From: a virus
Length of the DNA: 38,652 nt
Virus record (IMG/VR): IMGVR_UViG_3300044681_000518
Span: 1 to 38,652 of that record
Reading direction: 5' to 3' (one strand)
Part shown: piece by piece, positions 1 to 10,800 of the stretch
How positions within the stretch are numbered: position 1 is the first letter of the stretch
Layout: each line of letters begins with the position of its first letter
The notes under the pieces: model-generated
What the model was told of the DNA's origin: nothing
Database searches by the model: none
Seen by the model: the letters and a program-made list of their open reading frames with translations, nothing else
Made by a program: the position numbers and the translations under genes

Positions 1-189
1 AATACTTCGTTGGATTGTGATATCATTAAAAGTAATGCATATGATTATATTACAGAAAGTAGTGAATTAAACCCATGGAATTATTACAATGAAAACGAAA
101 AATTGGGTTATCTTTTTCATATTAGTCATGAAAACTCTTTAAAACTTTCCGAATTATGGTATAATAAGATTAAAAAGTATTTTTTATGA
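1..189 (+). CDS. C-terminal end of an unidentified protein (5'-truncated by window edge)
   Basis: An open frame runs from the first base to TGA at 187-189, encoding 62 residues with no start inside the window. The stop overlaps the ATG of the next gene (ATGA), so it belongs to the same plus-strand operon. The tail is aromatic and lysine-rich and ends in WYNKIKKYFL. That amphipathic ending resembles the last helix of the SGNH-like neighbours (HLKKYLNE in the next gene), so a third SGNH-type protein is possible. The D-x-x-H signature of that family is not present here, so I do not assign a function. Confidence 0.6.
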   Translation, partial: NTSLDCDIIKSNAYDYITESSELNPWNYYNENEKLGYLFHISHENSLKLSELWYNKIKKYFL

Positions 190-953
190 AAAAAACTTTA
201 ATTGCGTCGGGATGTAGTTTTACATTCGAACCATGGAATTGGCCCAAATGGGTCTCTAAAGAAATGGGTTGGAATCTAATAAACGTGGGTATGGGGTCCA
301 CGGGAAACGGTTTAATATCTAAAAAAATCATCTACCAAGTTGAAAAACAATTAAAAGTACTCAAACCTGAAGATATTGTTGTGGGTGTAATGTGGAGCGG
401 TGTTGATAGAAAAGAATTCTATATTGACAATTCAAGAATGAGGAATAATAATGATGGGTGGTTTCAAAACCCAACAAACGTTATTGATCGAAGAAATAAC
501 TGGTTAATCACAAACATACATTGGAAATTAGAGGAATCGGAGATGTGGTATAGGAATTTTCACACAATTGTCGGGTCTTTTATAGAAACGATAGAGGATA
601 TCCTTAGAATACAATGGTATTTAGAGAAAAAAAATATAAAGTATTTTATGACAACTTATATGGACATCTTCGACGCCACATATAAGGATAAACATAAAAT
701 GAGTTTATTAGGTGGTGTTGGTGTTGATGTAAAAATCACAGAACATCCCGAAATAAAGTACCTGTATGAATTAATAGATAAAACAAAGTTTATTGATATC
801 AAAGGTTGTTATGAGTGGGTTATAGAAAATCATCCATTAGAAGGGATGCCAAATGGGACAATGGTATGGGGAACCCACCCAAATGAAGATGGTCACAGAT
901 TATTTAGTGAAGAAGTCATCATACCTCACTTAAAAAAGTATTTAAATGAATAG
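186..953 (+). CDS. SGNH/GDSL hydrolase-like protein
   Basis: This 255-aa protein probably has the SGNH hydrolase fold, whose members deacylate or transfer acyl groups on carbohydrates and lipids. The N-terminus carries the block-I motif GCSFT (nucleophile Ser about residue 11). A Gly-Asn pair in GSTGNG (about 38-43) fits block III, and the C-terminus has HPNEDGH, matching the D-x-x-H block V catalytic pair. No signal peptide or membrane segment is seen, so it should act in the cytoplasm or on the particle. It overlaps the previous gene by ATGA and the next by 8 bases. Its neighbours (another SGNH protein, a carbamoyltransferase and a glycosyltransferase-like protein) suggest a role in modifying a glycan, possibly O-acyl removal or transfer. 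The substrate is unknown. No Shine-Dalgarno precedes the ATG. Confidence 0.75.
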   Translation: MKKTLIASGCSFTFEPWNWPKWVSKEMGWNLINVGMGSTGNGLISKKIIYQVEKQLKVLKPEDIVVGVMWSGVDRKEFYIDNSRMRNNNDGWFQNPTNVIDRRNNWLITNIHWKLEESEMWYRNFHTIVGSFIETIEDILRIQWYLEKKNIKYFMTTYMDIFDATYKDKHKMSLLGGVGVDVKITEHPEIKYLYELIDKTKFIDIKGCYEWVIENHPLEGMPNGTMVWGTHPNEDGHRLFSEEVIIPHLKKYLNE

Positions 954-1620
954 TTTGTGGATTTTTGGGTGTTCGTTCTCATCGGGTTATCTTAATGTCG
1001 GTGTGAATAATTCCTATGGTAATTTAATAGGTAAGGAAATAGGTTGTTCCGTTAATAATCTCAGTAGACCGGGTAGTTCTAATGACATGATCTATTATGA
1101 CTTATTGAGAAATGTCCAACACATTAAAGAGAATGATCATATAATATTTCAGTTTTCTTCTTTTGATCGCATCGGACACTTCCATACAGATGACCCCAAT
1201 AGTTACTTTTCTACTGCGGGAATGGTCCATTTAGGTATTGACACTAAAATTAATGAATACCCATTTAGTGAATATGATAAAGATGAATTAGAAACCTTAC
1301 TAAAGTATGTAATTTACTGGCTACCTAAACGATCAAAATTCGATATTGATAATACAATATCAACACTTGACTTAATAAAGACTACAAAAAATGTAAAATA
1401 TTCCTTATTATGTGTCAATGACGGGGGATACGAGTTTAACGATAGAATAGTTAAGTTACCAACAGAAGAAAACAAAGAGAATGTCTCAATGTATGATTTC
1501 GTTGTTAAGGAAAAACTAACATTATCAGACGAATTCCCTGAAGATTTTGATTACTATGATACTCATCCAGGTGTCATCGGTCATCAAAGGATAAAAGACC
1601 ATATTATGAATCAATTTTAA
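946..1620 (+). CDS. SGNH/GDSL hydrolase-like protein
   Basis: This is a second, divergent SGNH-like protein of 224 aa. Block I is GCSFSSG (Ser about residue 10) and block V is the C-terminal THPGVIGH. A conserved-looking RPGSSND segment (about 41-47) sits where block II/III residues are expected. Like its neighbour it has no signal peptide. It starts 8 bases inside the preceding gene, and its TAA shares one base with the next ATG (TAATG), which implies translational coupling with the carbamoyltransferase. Two SGNH paralogues side by side suggest different acyl positions or substrates, but that is inference. The family assignment rests on motif order only. Confidence 0.75.
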   Translation: MNSLWIFGCSFSSGYLNVGVNNSYGNLIGKEIGCSVNNLSRPGSSNDMIYYDLLRNVQHIKENDHIIFQFSSFDRIGHFHTDDPNSYFSTAGMVHLGIDTKINEYPFSEYDKDELETLLKYVIYWLPKRSKFDIDNTISTLDLIKTTKNVKYSLLCVNDGGYEFNDRIVKLPTEENKENVSMYDFVVKEKLTLSDEFPEDFDYYDTHPGVIGHQRIKDHIMNQF

Positions 1621-3293
1621 TGTACTCGGTTGGGATATCAGCGTTTTACCACGATTCATCAGTTTCTCTTTTTAAAAACGGGGTACTAATATTTGCATGT
1701 GAAGAAGAGAAGTTTAGTGGTTTTAAACATGATAGTACATTTCCGACACTGACACTAAAATATATTATAAAAAAGTACGGACTCAATAGTCAAAATGTAG
1801 AATCGGTTTGTTTCTATGAGGACCCACAACTAAAAAGAGAAAGAGTAGTTGATCAGTTTAAAAAGAATATTTTAAAGAATCCAATTTACTCAATCAAAAA
1901 TTACTTATCATTTTTAAGTAACTATAGAGAATTAAAATTAGAATTAAAAAAAATATCTACTAATATTTTTTATTCTAAACATCACCATTCACACTTATAT
2001 TACTCTGCATTTAGTTCCCCTTTCATCGAATCCGCAGTAATTTCTATTGATGGGGTTGGTGAATATGATACAACCACAATTTCACACTACAAAAGAAATA
2101 AGTTGGAGGTTGAAAACATTTCTGAGTATCCCCACTCATTAGGTCTTTTTTATTCTGCGATGACCGCGTTCTTAGGTTTCAAACCAAATGAAGGTGAATA
2201 CAAATTAATGGGGTTAGCACCATACGGTAAAAAAACCAACATTGTCGACAAGGTATCGGAACTAGTTAAATTTAGTGATGGTAAGATAACCAATAACTTG
2301 AAATACTTTGAGTGGCATAGAACAGATAAAATCATGTTTAATATTGATTTATCTAAATTATTGGACATGTCACCCAGATTACCTGATGAGGAGATAAGGA
2401 AAGAACATAAAGACCTGGCTTACGCGGTACAATATGTCTATGAGAATGTATTTTTTCAACTACTTAACTATACCCAAACAAAATACAACACAACTAACCT
2501 CTGTTTAGGAGGTGGTTGTGCTTACAATGGTACCGCTAACGGAAAGATATATTATAGAACATCATTCAAAAATGTTTGGATACCGCCGGCCCCATCTGAT
2601 GCGGGTTCCTCCATAGGTGCGGTGATCAATTATTTTGTAAGTAAGGGTAAGAGACCTAAGATAACTGATAATCCATTTTTAGGTCCATCTTTTACCATCA
2701 ATAGTAAATTCAAAGAATCATTGGGTAAAAGAAGTTTCATATATGTTAGTGACGATAATCTTTTTAGATTAACCGCAAATGAAATAAAAAAAGGGAAAGT
2801 GGTGGGATGGTTTAGAGATGAGATTGAGTTCGGTGCAAGAGCGTTAGGGAATAGATCCATACTCGCAGACCCAACAAATCCAAACATGAAAAATAAAATT
2901 AATAGTTTAATTAAAAGGAGAGAAGGGTTTAGACCATTCGCACCGATGGTTACCAAAGAAAGACAAAGGGAATTCTTTGAGGTAAACGACGACATACCCT
3001 ATATGAATCAAGTTGTTCGAGTAAAAGAACCATATCGAGATAAGTTAGTGTCAGTGACGCATGTCGATGGGAGTGCTCGTGTTCAAACTGTCTCTAAAGA
3101 TAAAACAATACACAAATTATTACGTGCATATGAATCAATAAGTGGGTACCCAATACTATTGAATACCTCATTTAATGTCAAAGATGAAACCATGGTAATG
3201 ACCCCAAAACAGGCATTAGAGACTTTTGATAAAACCGACTTAGATATTTTGGTTTTACAAAATTTTATGATCTTTAAAAATAAAAAAAAATGA
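1620..3293 (+). CDS. Carbamoyltransferase, NodU/CmcH/TobZ family
   Basis: The 557-aa length is normal for the family, which moves a carbamoyl group from carbamoyl phosphate, via carbamoyl-adenylate, to a hydroxyl of a sugar or natural product. The N-terminal domain (Kae1-like) opens with VGISAFYHDSS and an EEEKFSG motif, and has the metal-binding HHHSH cluster at 121-125. A glycine-rich LGGGCAYNG follows around 298-306. The C-terminal domain has the family signature GARALGNRSIL, then RPFAPMV. In a phage the likely acceptor is a glycan on the virion or the host surface, consistent with adjacent SGNH and glycosyltransferase-like genes (inference). It is coupled to the upstream gene by TAATG and to the downstream 39-aa peptide by ATGA. 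Confidence 0.93.
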   Translation: MYSVGISAFYHDSSVSLFKNGVLIFACEEEKFSGFKHDSTFPTLTLKYIIKKYGLNSQNVESVCFYEDPQLKRERVVDQFKKNILKNPIYSIKNYLSFLSNYRELKLELKKISTNIFYSKHHHSHLYYSAFSSPFIESAVISIDGVGEYDTTTISHYKRNKLEVENISEYPHSLGLFYSAMTAFLGFKPNEGEYKLMGLAPYGKKTNIVDKVSELVKFSDGKITNNLKYFEWHRTDKIMFNIDLSKLLDMSPRLPDEEIRKEHKDLAYAVQYVYENVFFQLLNYTQTKYNTTNLCLGGGCAYNGTANGKIYYRTSFKNVWIPPAPSDAGSSIGAVINYFVSKGKRPKITDNPFLGPSFTINSKFKESLGKRSFIYVSDDNLFRLTANEIKKGKVVGWFRDEIEFGARALGNRSILADPTNPNMKNKINSLIKRREGFRPFAPMVTKERQREFFEVNDDIPYMNQVVRVKEPYRDKLVSVTHVDGSARVQTVSKDKTIHKLLRAYESISGYPILLNTSFNVKDETMVMTPKQALETFDKTDLDILVLQNFMIFKNKKK

Positions 3294-3409
3294 TACAAAG
3301 GATTTTAAAATGGTTCCGAGAAAGAAAAATAAGAAAGGAGAAGGAACAAGAGTATAAACGAAAAATTGAGGAACTTAAGAAAAGAGACCCTTTTATTTAT
3401 AAACATTAA
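3290..3409 (+). CDS. Small basic amphipathic protein, 39 aa
   Basis: A 40-codon frame starts inside the carbamoyltransferase stop (ATGA at 3290-3293) and ends three bases before the next ATG, so it fills the gap exactly and is probably translated by coupling. The product begins MIQRILKWF, continues as a long run of Lys, Arg and Glu predicted to be one helix, and ends KKRDPFIYKH. The hydrophobic first turn followed by a charged helix suggests peripheral membrane or protein binding. Small proteins with a similar DPFIYK-type ending are, to my recollection, common in marine T4-like phages, but no function is known to me. Confidence 0.65.
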   Translation: MIQRILKWFRERKIRKEKEQEYKRKIEELKKRDPFIYKH

Positions 3410-3412
3410 CAT

Positions 3413-4723
3413 ATGAGAGTTATACACACATACGGAGACAAGGATGGTATTATTTGGAAGGAATTGTTATATACCCAATATCTGAGTGCGGTTTTAGCAA
3501 AAAAACATTACGGGGATATTGTCTTTTATGGGGACGAACAAACTTCAAAAATGGTTAAAGAGTTAGGACTACCATATAGTGAGGTAAATGATACTATATT
3601 AAAAACAACTGATTCTAAAACGTGGAGTGTCCCAAAGATAAAGGTCTTCATGGATCAAAAAGAACCGTTTGTACATATTGATACGGATACTCTACTATTT
3701 GATAAAATTGATTTTAGTTCGTATGATAAGGATTATTTATTTAGTCATCGAGATATGGACATCCCTAATGCAGATTCCATATCTAAAACAGATATATTAA
3801 AGAATCTCTACATGACGTGGTTTTTTAATTTACCTGAAACAAACCATAATGTCCCCAAGAACCAAAAGTACCCATTCAAAGAATTTGTTAAGGAGTTCAA
3901 AGAACAAGTCCCCAATAATATACTAAAGTCGGGTAAAGAAGCGTACAAAGACTATTATTATTATAATCATACCTACACTAATTTATTTTTTGATTTATTG
4001 GAAAATATAGGTGAGGATATGTTCAATGACCTAAATTTTAAAACAGTACCTAACATGAATGTGGTTTATGTGAGAAATAATGAAAAATTTTCATTATCGT
4101 GTAAGGAAAGTTTAAAACATTATGAGGAAAATAAAAATAGGATTGATAAGGAGGAGTACGGATCGTGTTATATAGAACAATTTATGATCCATACACAACT
4201 TAGGTTTATTGATAAAAAATATAAAAAATCATCAGATAAAATGAAAAACTTTATTTTTCCTTCATTACCTCTGATGCAATTAGATAATCACAACAACACC
4301 CCTTTAATTGAAAATGTAAAATTCCCACTTAGGTTACAGTATAGTAATGGAAAACATTTCTCGTGTGCGTGTTGTGGTGAGGGGGTAATTTCGGCTCTCA
4401 CTAAATATACTAACGTATTGAACCACGATATATACTCCTTAGATAGTTTGGATGAAGAAAACGTAGAAGAATTCTTCAGGAATGAATTTAATGGATTCCT
4501 ACATCTAACTTATTTGAAGTGGTACGATATATTCCAAGCATATATAATAGATCGTTTACGTAAAGAAGTGGGTGATAATAAAATTAGAGAAATACATGGT
4601 TATTTTCGTAAAATCTACCCCTCAAAAAATTTAGCAACCAAATCGACAGGAGAAAAACTCTACACAAAATTAACGGGTTTCAAGTTTACTGATGATGAAG
4701 AGGTCGATTTATCAATAATATAG
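3413..4723 (+). CDS. Glycosyltransferase-like protein with DTD motif
   Basis: This 436-aa protein looks like a GT-A-type glycosyltransferase. The first 100 residues read as a nucleotide-binding Rossmann-like half (YLSAVLAKKHYGDIVFYGDE), followed by HIDTDTLLF, where DTD (90-92) fits the metal/nucleotide-sugar DxD motif. Later segments are rich in Tyr and Asn. A cysteine cluster, FSCACCGEG (about 315-323), is unusual for the class and could bind metal. A family of such uncharacterised proteins occurs in Bacteroidetes and their phages (I recall DUF6734, unverified). It is the last gene before the 97-bp gap ahead of the fibre gene. Acceptor and donor cannot be told; decorating the fibre or a capsid protein is an attractive guess only. 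Confidence 0.6.
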   Translation: MRVIHTYGDKDGIIWKELLYTQYLSAVLAKKHYGDIVFYGDEQTSKMVKELGLPYSEVNDTILKTTDSKTWSVPKIKVFMDQKEPFVHIDTDTLLFDKIDFSSYDKDYLFSHRDMDIPNADSISKTDILKNLYMTWFFNLPETNHNVPKNQKYPFKEFVKEFKEQVPNNILKSGKEAYKDYYYYNHTYTNLFFDLLENIGEDMFNDLNFKTVPNMNVVYVRNNEKFSLSCKESLKHYEENKNRIDKEEYGSCYIEQFMIHTQLRFIDKKYKKSSDKMKNFIFPSLPLMQLDNHNNTPLIENVKFPLRLQYSNGKHFSCACCGEGVISALTKYTNVLNHDIYSLDSLDEENVEEFFRNEFNGFLHLTYLKWYDIFQAYIIDRLRKEVGDNKIREIHGYFRKIYPSKNLATKSTGEKLYTKLTGFKFTDDEEVDLSII

Positions 4724-4820
4724 GAACCAAATTATTGTTATTTCGTTTAAGATGTGGTTAAAATTTAATTCACTATTGAATTATAAAGTATTTATCTATT
4801 AAAGAAAACACGTTTAATAG
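4724..4820 (+). promoter_or_regulatory. Intergenic leader of the giant fibre gene with possible late promoter TATTTAT
   Basis: This is the only sizeable gap between the left block and the fibre gene. It holds a weak inverted repeat (TAATTCA/TGAATTA, 4766-4783) and the octamer GTATTTAT at 4788-4795, 25 bases before the ATG. T4-like phages use TATAAATA late promoters; GTATTTAT is related and recurs before 34634. The flavobacterial-type TTG-N20-TATNTTTT element found elsewhere in the window is absent here, so a phage-specific late promoter is plausible. No Shine-Dalgarno is present. Confidence 0.35.
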
Positions 4821-7800
4821 ATGAATATATTTGATCCACACATTACAGGGTCGATGTCCGTATCGGCCTCAGCACAAATCGAAGGAGATTTAACGGTTTT
4901 AGGGACGATTTATGGTTCCGCGCAAATATCAGGACAGGTTGACAGTGCCACAAGTGCATCTCACGCTGCCCAATACCTTCTAACCTCAAGTTTTGAGGCG
5001 TACACTGGTTCATTAGCTACGACAGGTAGTAACACATTTATTGGGGATCAAACAATTAGTGGATCATTGCTGCCCCAAGGAACACTTACTCATGATTTAG
5101 GTAGTGATGGACAGAGATGGAGAGATATCTATTTGGCGGGTAACACAATTAATTTAGGTGGTACTAAAATCACCAAAAATGATGATGGTGATGTCGAAGT
5201 TAAAGATTCATCCAATAACTTAAAAAAGATTGTTGCCTCTGAAATTGAGATTGGGTCGGGTGATTCTAAAAAAATACTTAAGATTGATAACGGTAAATTT
5301 AAACTCATGGATAGTGGCGACACTAAAGATGAGGTGGCGGCGTTATCAGGATCATTTACGGGTTCCTTCGTTGGTGATGGATCTCGTTTAGTTAACGTAC
5401 CTGCCAGTGCGGTACAAGGATTAAGTCTTAATAGAATTTCTGATGGTGAGGTTACCGCATCTATTGGGAATGGTAAAATGACCCTTAATGCAAATTTTGA
5501 ACCTGATTTAACAGATACAAGAGATTTAGGATCACCCACCAAACAATGGAGGGACCTTTTCCTTTCTTCGGGTTCACTTTATATTAACGGACAACAGGTT
5601 ATCTCCACAACGGGTAACGAACTTAGGATCACAACCGATGAGGGTGAATCAATTAAGATAATTGAGACCGCATCGGATACAATTACTCTACAAACTGAGA
5701 ATGGTGATATCACATTAACCTCATCAGGTAATGGCAATATCGAATTAGATGCACCCATCCAAATTGGTGCGGGCAAAAAGATTCTCTCATCCGATGGTAA
5801 TTCTATATCATTCGCGAATGGTTTAGTCATCACAGGTAGTATTGTATTAAGTGGTGATGTTGATGGTGTGGATATCGCAAGATTAAAGTCTGATGTGGAT
5901 GCCATTCTATTAGGTTCATCTGCCGATAAAGACTCATTCGCCGAAATTGTTGGATTAATCAACTCCGTAGATACGGCAAATGACCAAGCATTCGCAGCAT
6001 ACTACACCGCAAGTAATAGTAGGTTTGCATCAATAGAATCCACCACCGCCTCATTCGATGGTAGATTGGATTCCTTAGAGGTAAAAACGGGTAGTATCCA
6101 AAGTGATATTACCAAACTATACAGTTCGGCATCTTTAGCGGCGTCATCAAACGCAAATGGTAACGACCGTTTAAATTCTATAGAATTAGTTACCGCATCA
6201 TTCGATGGAAGATTAGACTCCATCGAGACAGAGACAGGTAGTTTATCAACTAGAATTGGACTCTTAGAGGATGAGTCAGGTTCAATCAGAACAACATTCA
6301 ATAGTTATACTTCTTCCAACAATACAACAAATACAACCCAAAACAACAGATTAACCTCTATTGAGACTAAAACGGGAAGTATTGAGGCCTCAATATCTAA
6401 TATCAATACCCTTAACAACACACAAAATAGTAGATTAGGGTCATTAGAGACCTTTACAGGTAGTTTAGATGCAACCTTCGCAACCGATGCGGATGTCGCT
6501 TCGTTGAGGGGTACCTTAAACTCGTATACATCATCTAATAATTTAAGAAATGGAGATCAAGATGGTCGTTTAGACTCAATTGAATCATTTACCGCAAGTA
6601 TTGATGAGACCTACGCAACAGATTCAGATGTATCTGATCTAAGAGGTGACTTTAACACATATACGTCTTCCAATAATACAACGAACACTAACCAAAACAA
6701 CAGATTAACCTCTATTGAGACTACTACATCTTCATTCGATGGGAGATTGGATTCTTTAGAGACTAAGAGTGGTAGTGTTGATATAACGTTGGGTAATTTC
6801 GGAGGTCAACTATCCTCCTTAGACGGAAGGTTAGATTCTATTGAAACCTTTACAGGTAGTTTAGATGCAACATACGCAACTGATCAGGATGTAACATCTC
6901 TTAGAGGAACGTTAAACACGTACACATCATCTAATGATGTTAGAAACAACCAACAGGAAAATAGAATATCCTCATTAGAGGGTTTCACCGCAAGTATCGA
7001 TGAAACATACGCAACTGATGAAGATGTCAATAGATTTAGAGGTGACTTCAATACGTATACCTCATCCAACAACACAACCAACAATACACAAAACAATAGA
7101 TTAAATGCATTAGAAACTAAGAGTGGTAGTGTTGATACACTTAATAACACCCAAAACAATAGATTAAATGCCTTAGAGATTGCTACAGGTAGTATAATCA
7201 CAGTAAACAACACTCAAAATGGTAGATTAAACTCAATTGAGTCCGCAACGGCATCATTGGATGGTAGATTAGACATCATTGAGGGTGGATTAGAATTTAC
7301 AGGTTCAAACGTAACCGTAAAGGGTGATTTATTGGTTAAAGGTTCTACAGTAAGTATTAACTCTACTGAGATCGATTTAGGTGATAATATCATTTCTTTA
7401 AATGGCACAGGTGCTGCCAATGGAGGAATTAAAGTTAATGATGGTCCCGCATCGGGTTCATTATTATGGGACGGTACCAACGACTATTGGGTGGCAGGTA
7501 GAGAAAACGCGGAAGAAAGAATTATCACCGATGGTCCTTTCCATACCTATACGTCTTCTCTAAACAGTAAGATTAATTCAATTCACTCTACCACAGCATC
7601 ATTTGATGGAAGGTTAGATTCGATTGAATCATTCACAGGTAGTTTAGACGCAACATACGCAACTGATTCAGATGTAACGGCATTAAGAGGTACGTTAAAT
7701 TCATACACCTCATCTAATAACAATACCAACTCTACACAAAACAGTAGACTTTCATCTTTAGAAACTACGACAGGTAGTATAATCACAGTAAACAACACTC

Positions 7801-10800
7801 AAAATGGTAGATTAGATTCTTTAGAATCATTCACGGGTAGTTTGGATGCGACATACGCGACAGACGAGGACGTAACCAGATTAAGAGGGGACTTTAACAG
7901 TCACACATCATCTAATAATACTACAAATACAACTCAGAACAATAGATTAACTTCTATTGAAACTGCGACAGGTAGTATCATCGGTGTAAATAACGATCAA
8001 AATGTTAGACTCACCGCATTAGAAATTAAAACAGGAAGTTTAAGTGGGGATATCTCCTCATTAGATGGTCGTGTCGATTCGTTAGAAACAAAGACGGGCA
8101 GTCTAACAAATGATATCTCGATCTTAGATGGTAGAGTAGATTCAATTGAAGTTAAAACGGGTAGTTTCGAGACTTCGATAACTAATATTAATACGTTAAA
8201 CACTACTCAAAACAACAGATTGACTTCGATAGAGTCTACCACGGGTAGTATCATCGGAGTAAATAATAATCAAAATTCTAGATTGGATTCATTGGAAACT
8301 ACTTCAGGTAGTATCATTGGAATCAATAATAGTCAAAACTTAAGACTCACATCTTTAGAAACCACCACGGGTAGTATAATTAGTGTTAATAATACACAAA
8401 ACAATAGATTAACGTCAATTGAAAACACTACGGGTAGTATCATAAATCTGAACAACGCACAAAATGGTAGATTGGATGCCATTGAAGCACGTACAGGTTC
8501 ATATTTGACTGAACACCCAACCATCAATTCTGCCAATTCTTCCAACAACAGTGGAAGAACCTATATTCAGGATGTATTATTAGATGGTAATGGACACGTA
8601 ACCGGTTTAACTACCGCATCTGAGACAGTAGTAAATACTGATCGTTATGTGACGGGTGCCACATTTAATAATGGTACTGCGGACTTAACATTAACAAGAA
8701 ATGATGGTAACACAGTAACCGTTAGGTTATTAGATACCCTCTCTGATGTAACTGTTACAGGTGGTACATATAATTCAGGAACACAAACTTTAGTTTTAAC
8801 TAAATCAGATGGTAACACAGTTTCGGTAAGTGGATTTGCCGTTGATACTGATGTTAACTGGTATACAACAGGTGCGACATTCAACACCTCCACAGGTATT
8901 GTCCAACTATCAAGAAACGACGGTGGAACTGTATCGGTTGATTTAGATGGTAGATATTTACAATCTTACACTGAAACTGATCCAATATTCACCTCGTCCG
9001 AAGCATACAATATCACAAATGCCGATACCACTAATTGGGATACCGCATTTGGTTGGGGTAACCACGCAACAAGAGGGTATTTAACCGCACACCCAACGGT
9101 AGGTGCCGCGATTTCCTCTAATAATAGTGGTAGAACCTACATCCAAGATATTTTAGTTGACTCTTATGGTCACATTACGGGTTTAACAACCGCCACTGAA
9201 ACGGTTGTTAATACTAACTACTATGTAACGGGTGCAACCTTCAACACAAGTAACGGTGTTGTTACCCTAACAAGAAATGATGGATCAACAATCACTGTTG
9301 ATATTGACGGTAAATACGCCGAGGCGGGTCACAACCACGATAGTGCATATGTGAACGTTGGTGGGGATACCATGACGGGATCGTTAACCCTTCCTTCGAT
9401 GAGGATGGGTAATGTTATCTTATCCGCTTCTGGTGATCAAAACCACATACATTTTGACGGAAGTGCGTTAATTCCACTTACCACTACCACCGCAAGTAAC
9501 GCGAGTATGGGTAATTCGGGGTATAGATGGTCTAACGTCTATAGTGGTTATGGTAATTTCACTAATAGTGTAACCGCAAACGCATTTGCGAAAATTGGTG
9601 GTACCTCATCACAATTCTTGATGGCGGACGGTAGTGTGTCTACTAATCCAGGTTGGTTAACAACTGAAAGTGATCCAATCTTTACCGCATCTGAAGCATA
9701 CAATATTACAAATTCCGACACCACTAATTGGGACACCGCATTTGGTTGGGGAGATCACTCAACGAGAGGATACCTAACAACCTACACGAACAATTATGTT
9801 AATGCAGTTAGTTGGAATTCAAGCGATGGTGTTATTACAATTGGTAGACAAGGATTAAATTCATTAACATTAGATATTGACGGTAGATACCTAAATGTAA
9901 GTGGGGGTACGATTACAAAAACCTCAACACATGTGGCGCAGGGGTCTATATCCGCAAGTGATGCTCACTTAGATTTATATAATAATTGGGAATCGGATAC
10001 GGATCAAAAAGGATCAATATTAACTTTCACAGATAACTATTATGACGGTAGTACGTACCGTAAAACACTTAGGTCTGCGATTAAGGGTGGTACTGATACC
10101 ACAGGGAACACCGCGGATGGTTACTTAGAATTTTATGTCGATTCGGCAGGTGCAAATTCACCAAACCTTGTTTTAAGATTAGATAGAAATAAAAATGCCA
10201 ATTTCTACGGAACAATCATAACTAGTTCTCATGGAAGTTCTTCCAATTGGAAACAAGCATATGATTGGGGTGATCACGCAAGTGCGGGTTACCTAACGGC
10301 GTATAGTGAAACGGATACCTTAGCAACAGTAACATCAAGAGGTTCGTCAACAACATCCACAATTGATATCACCGCCGCTAATATTCTTAGAGGTTTTAAT
10401 GGTTCAGGAGGATCAACTGTTTTCCACCAATTAGAGACCTATTGGAACACAAATGCAGCAAGTTCCACCGCCACACTTAGATTCGATGTTGGTTTGTGGA
10501 GATTATGGAGTGGTATTTACGGGGGATACGTTCTTAATGTCCGTTCAAACGGTAATGTTGAGGTTGTCAATAATGTTACTGCCTCTTCATTCATTAAGAC
10601 TGGTGGTACATCTACTCAGTTCTTAAAAGCGGACGGTAGTGTTGATGCGAATACTTATTTAACCACCCACCCATCGGTGAGTGCTGCGAGTTCTTCAAAT
10701 AACAGTGGAAGAACATACATTCAGGACATTTTATTAGATTCCTTTGGTCATATAACAGGTTTAACTACCGCAACTGAAACGGTTGTTAATACGGACCGTT

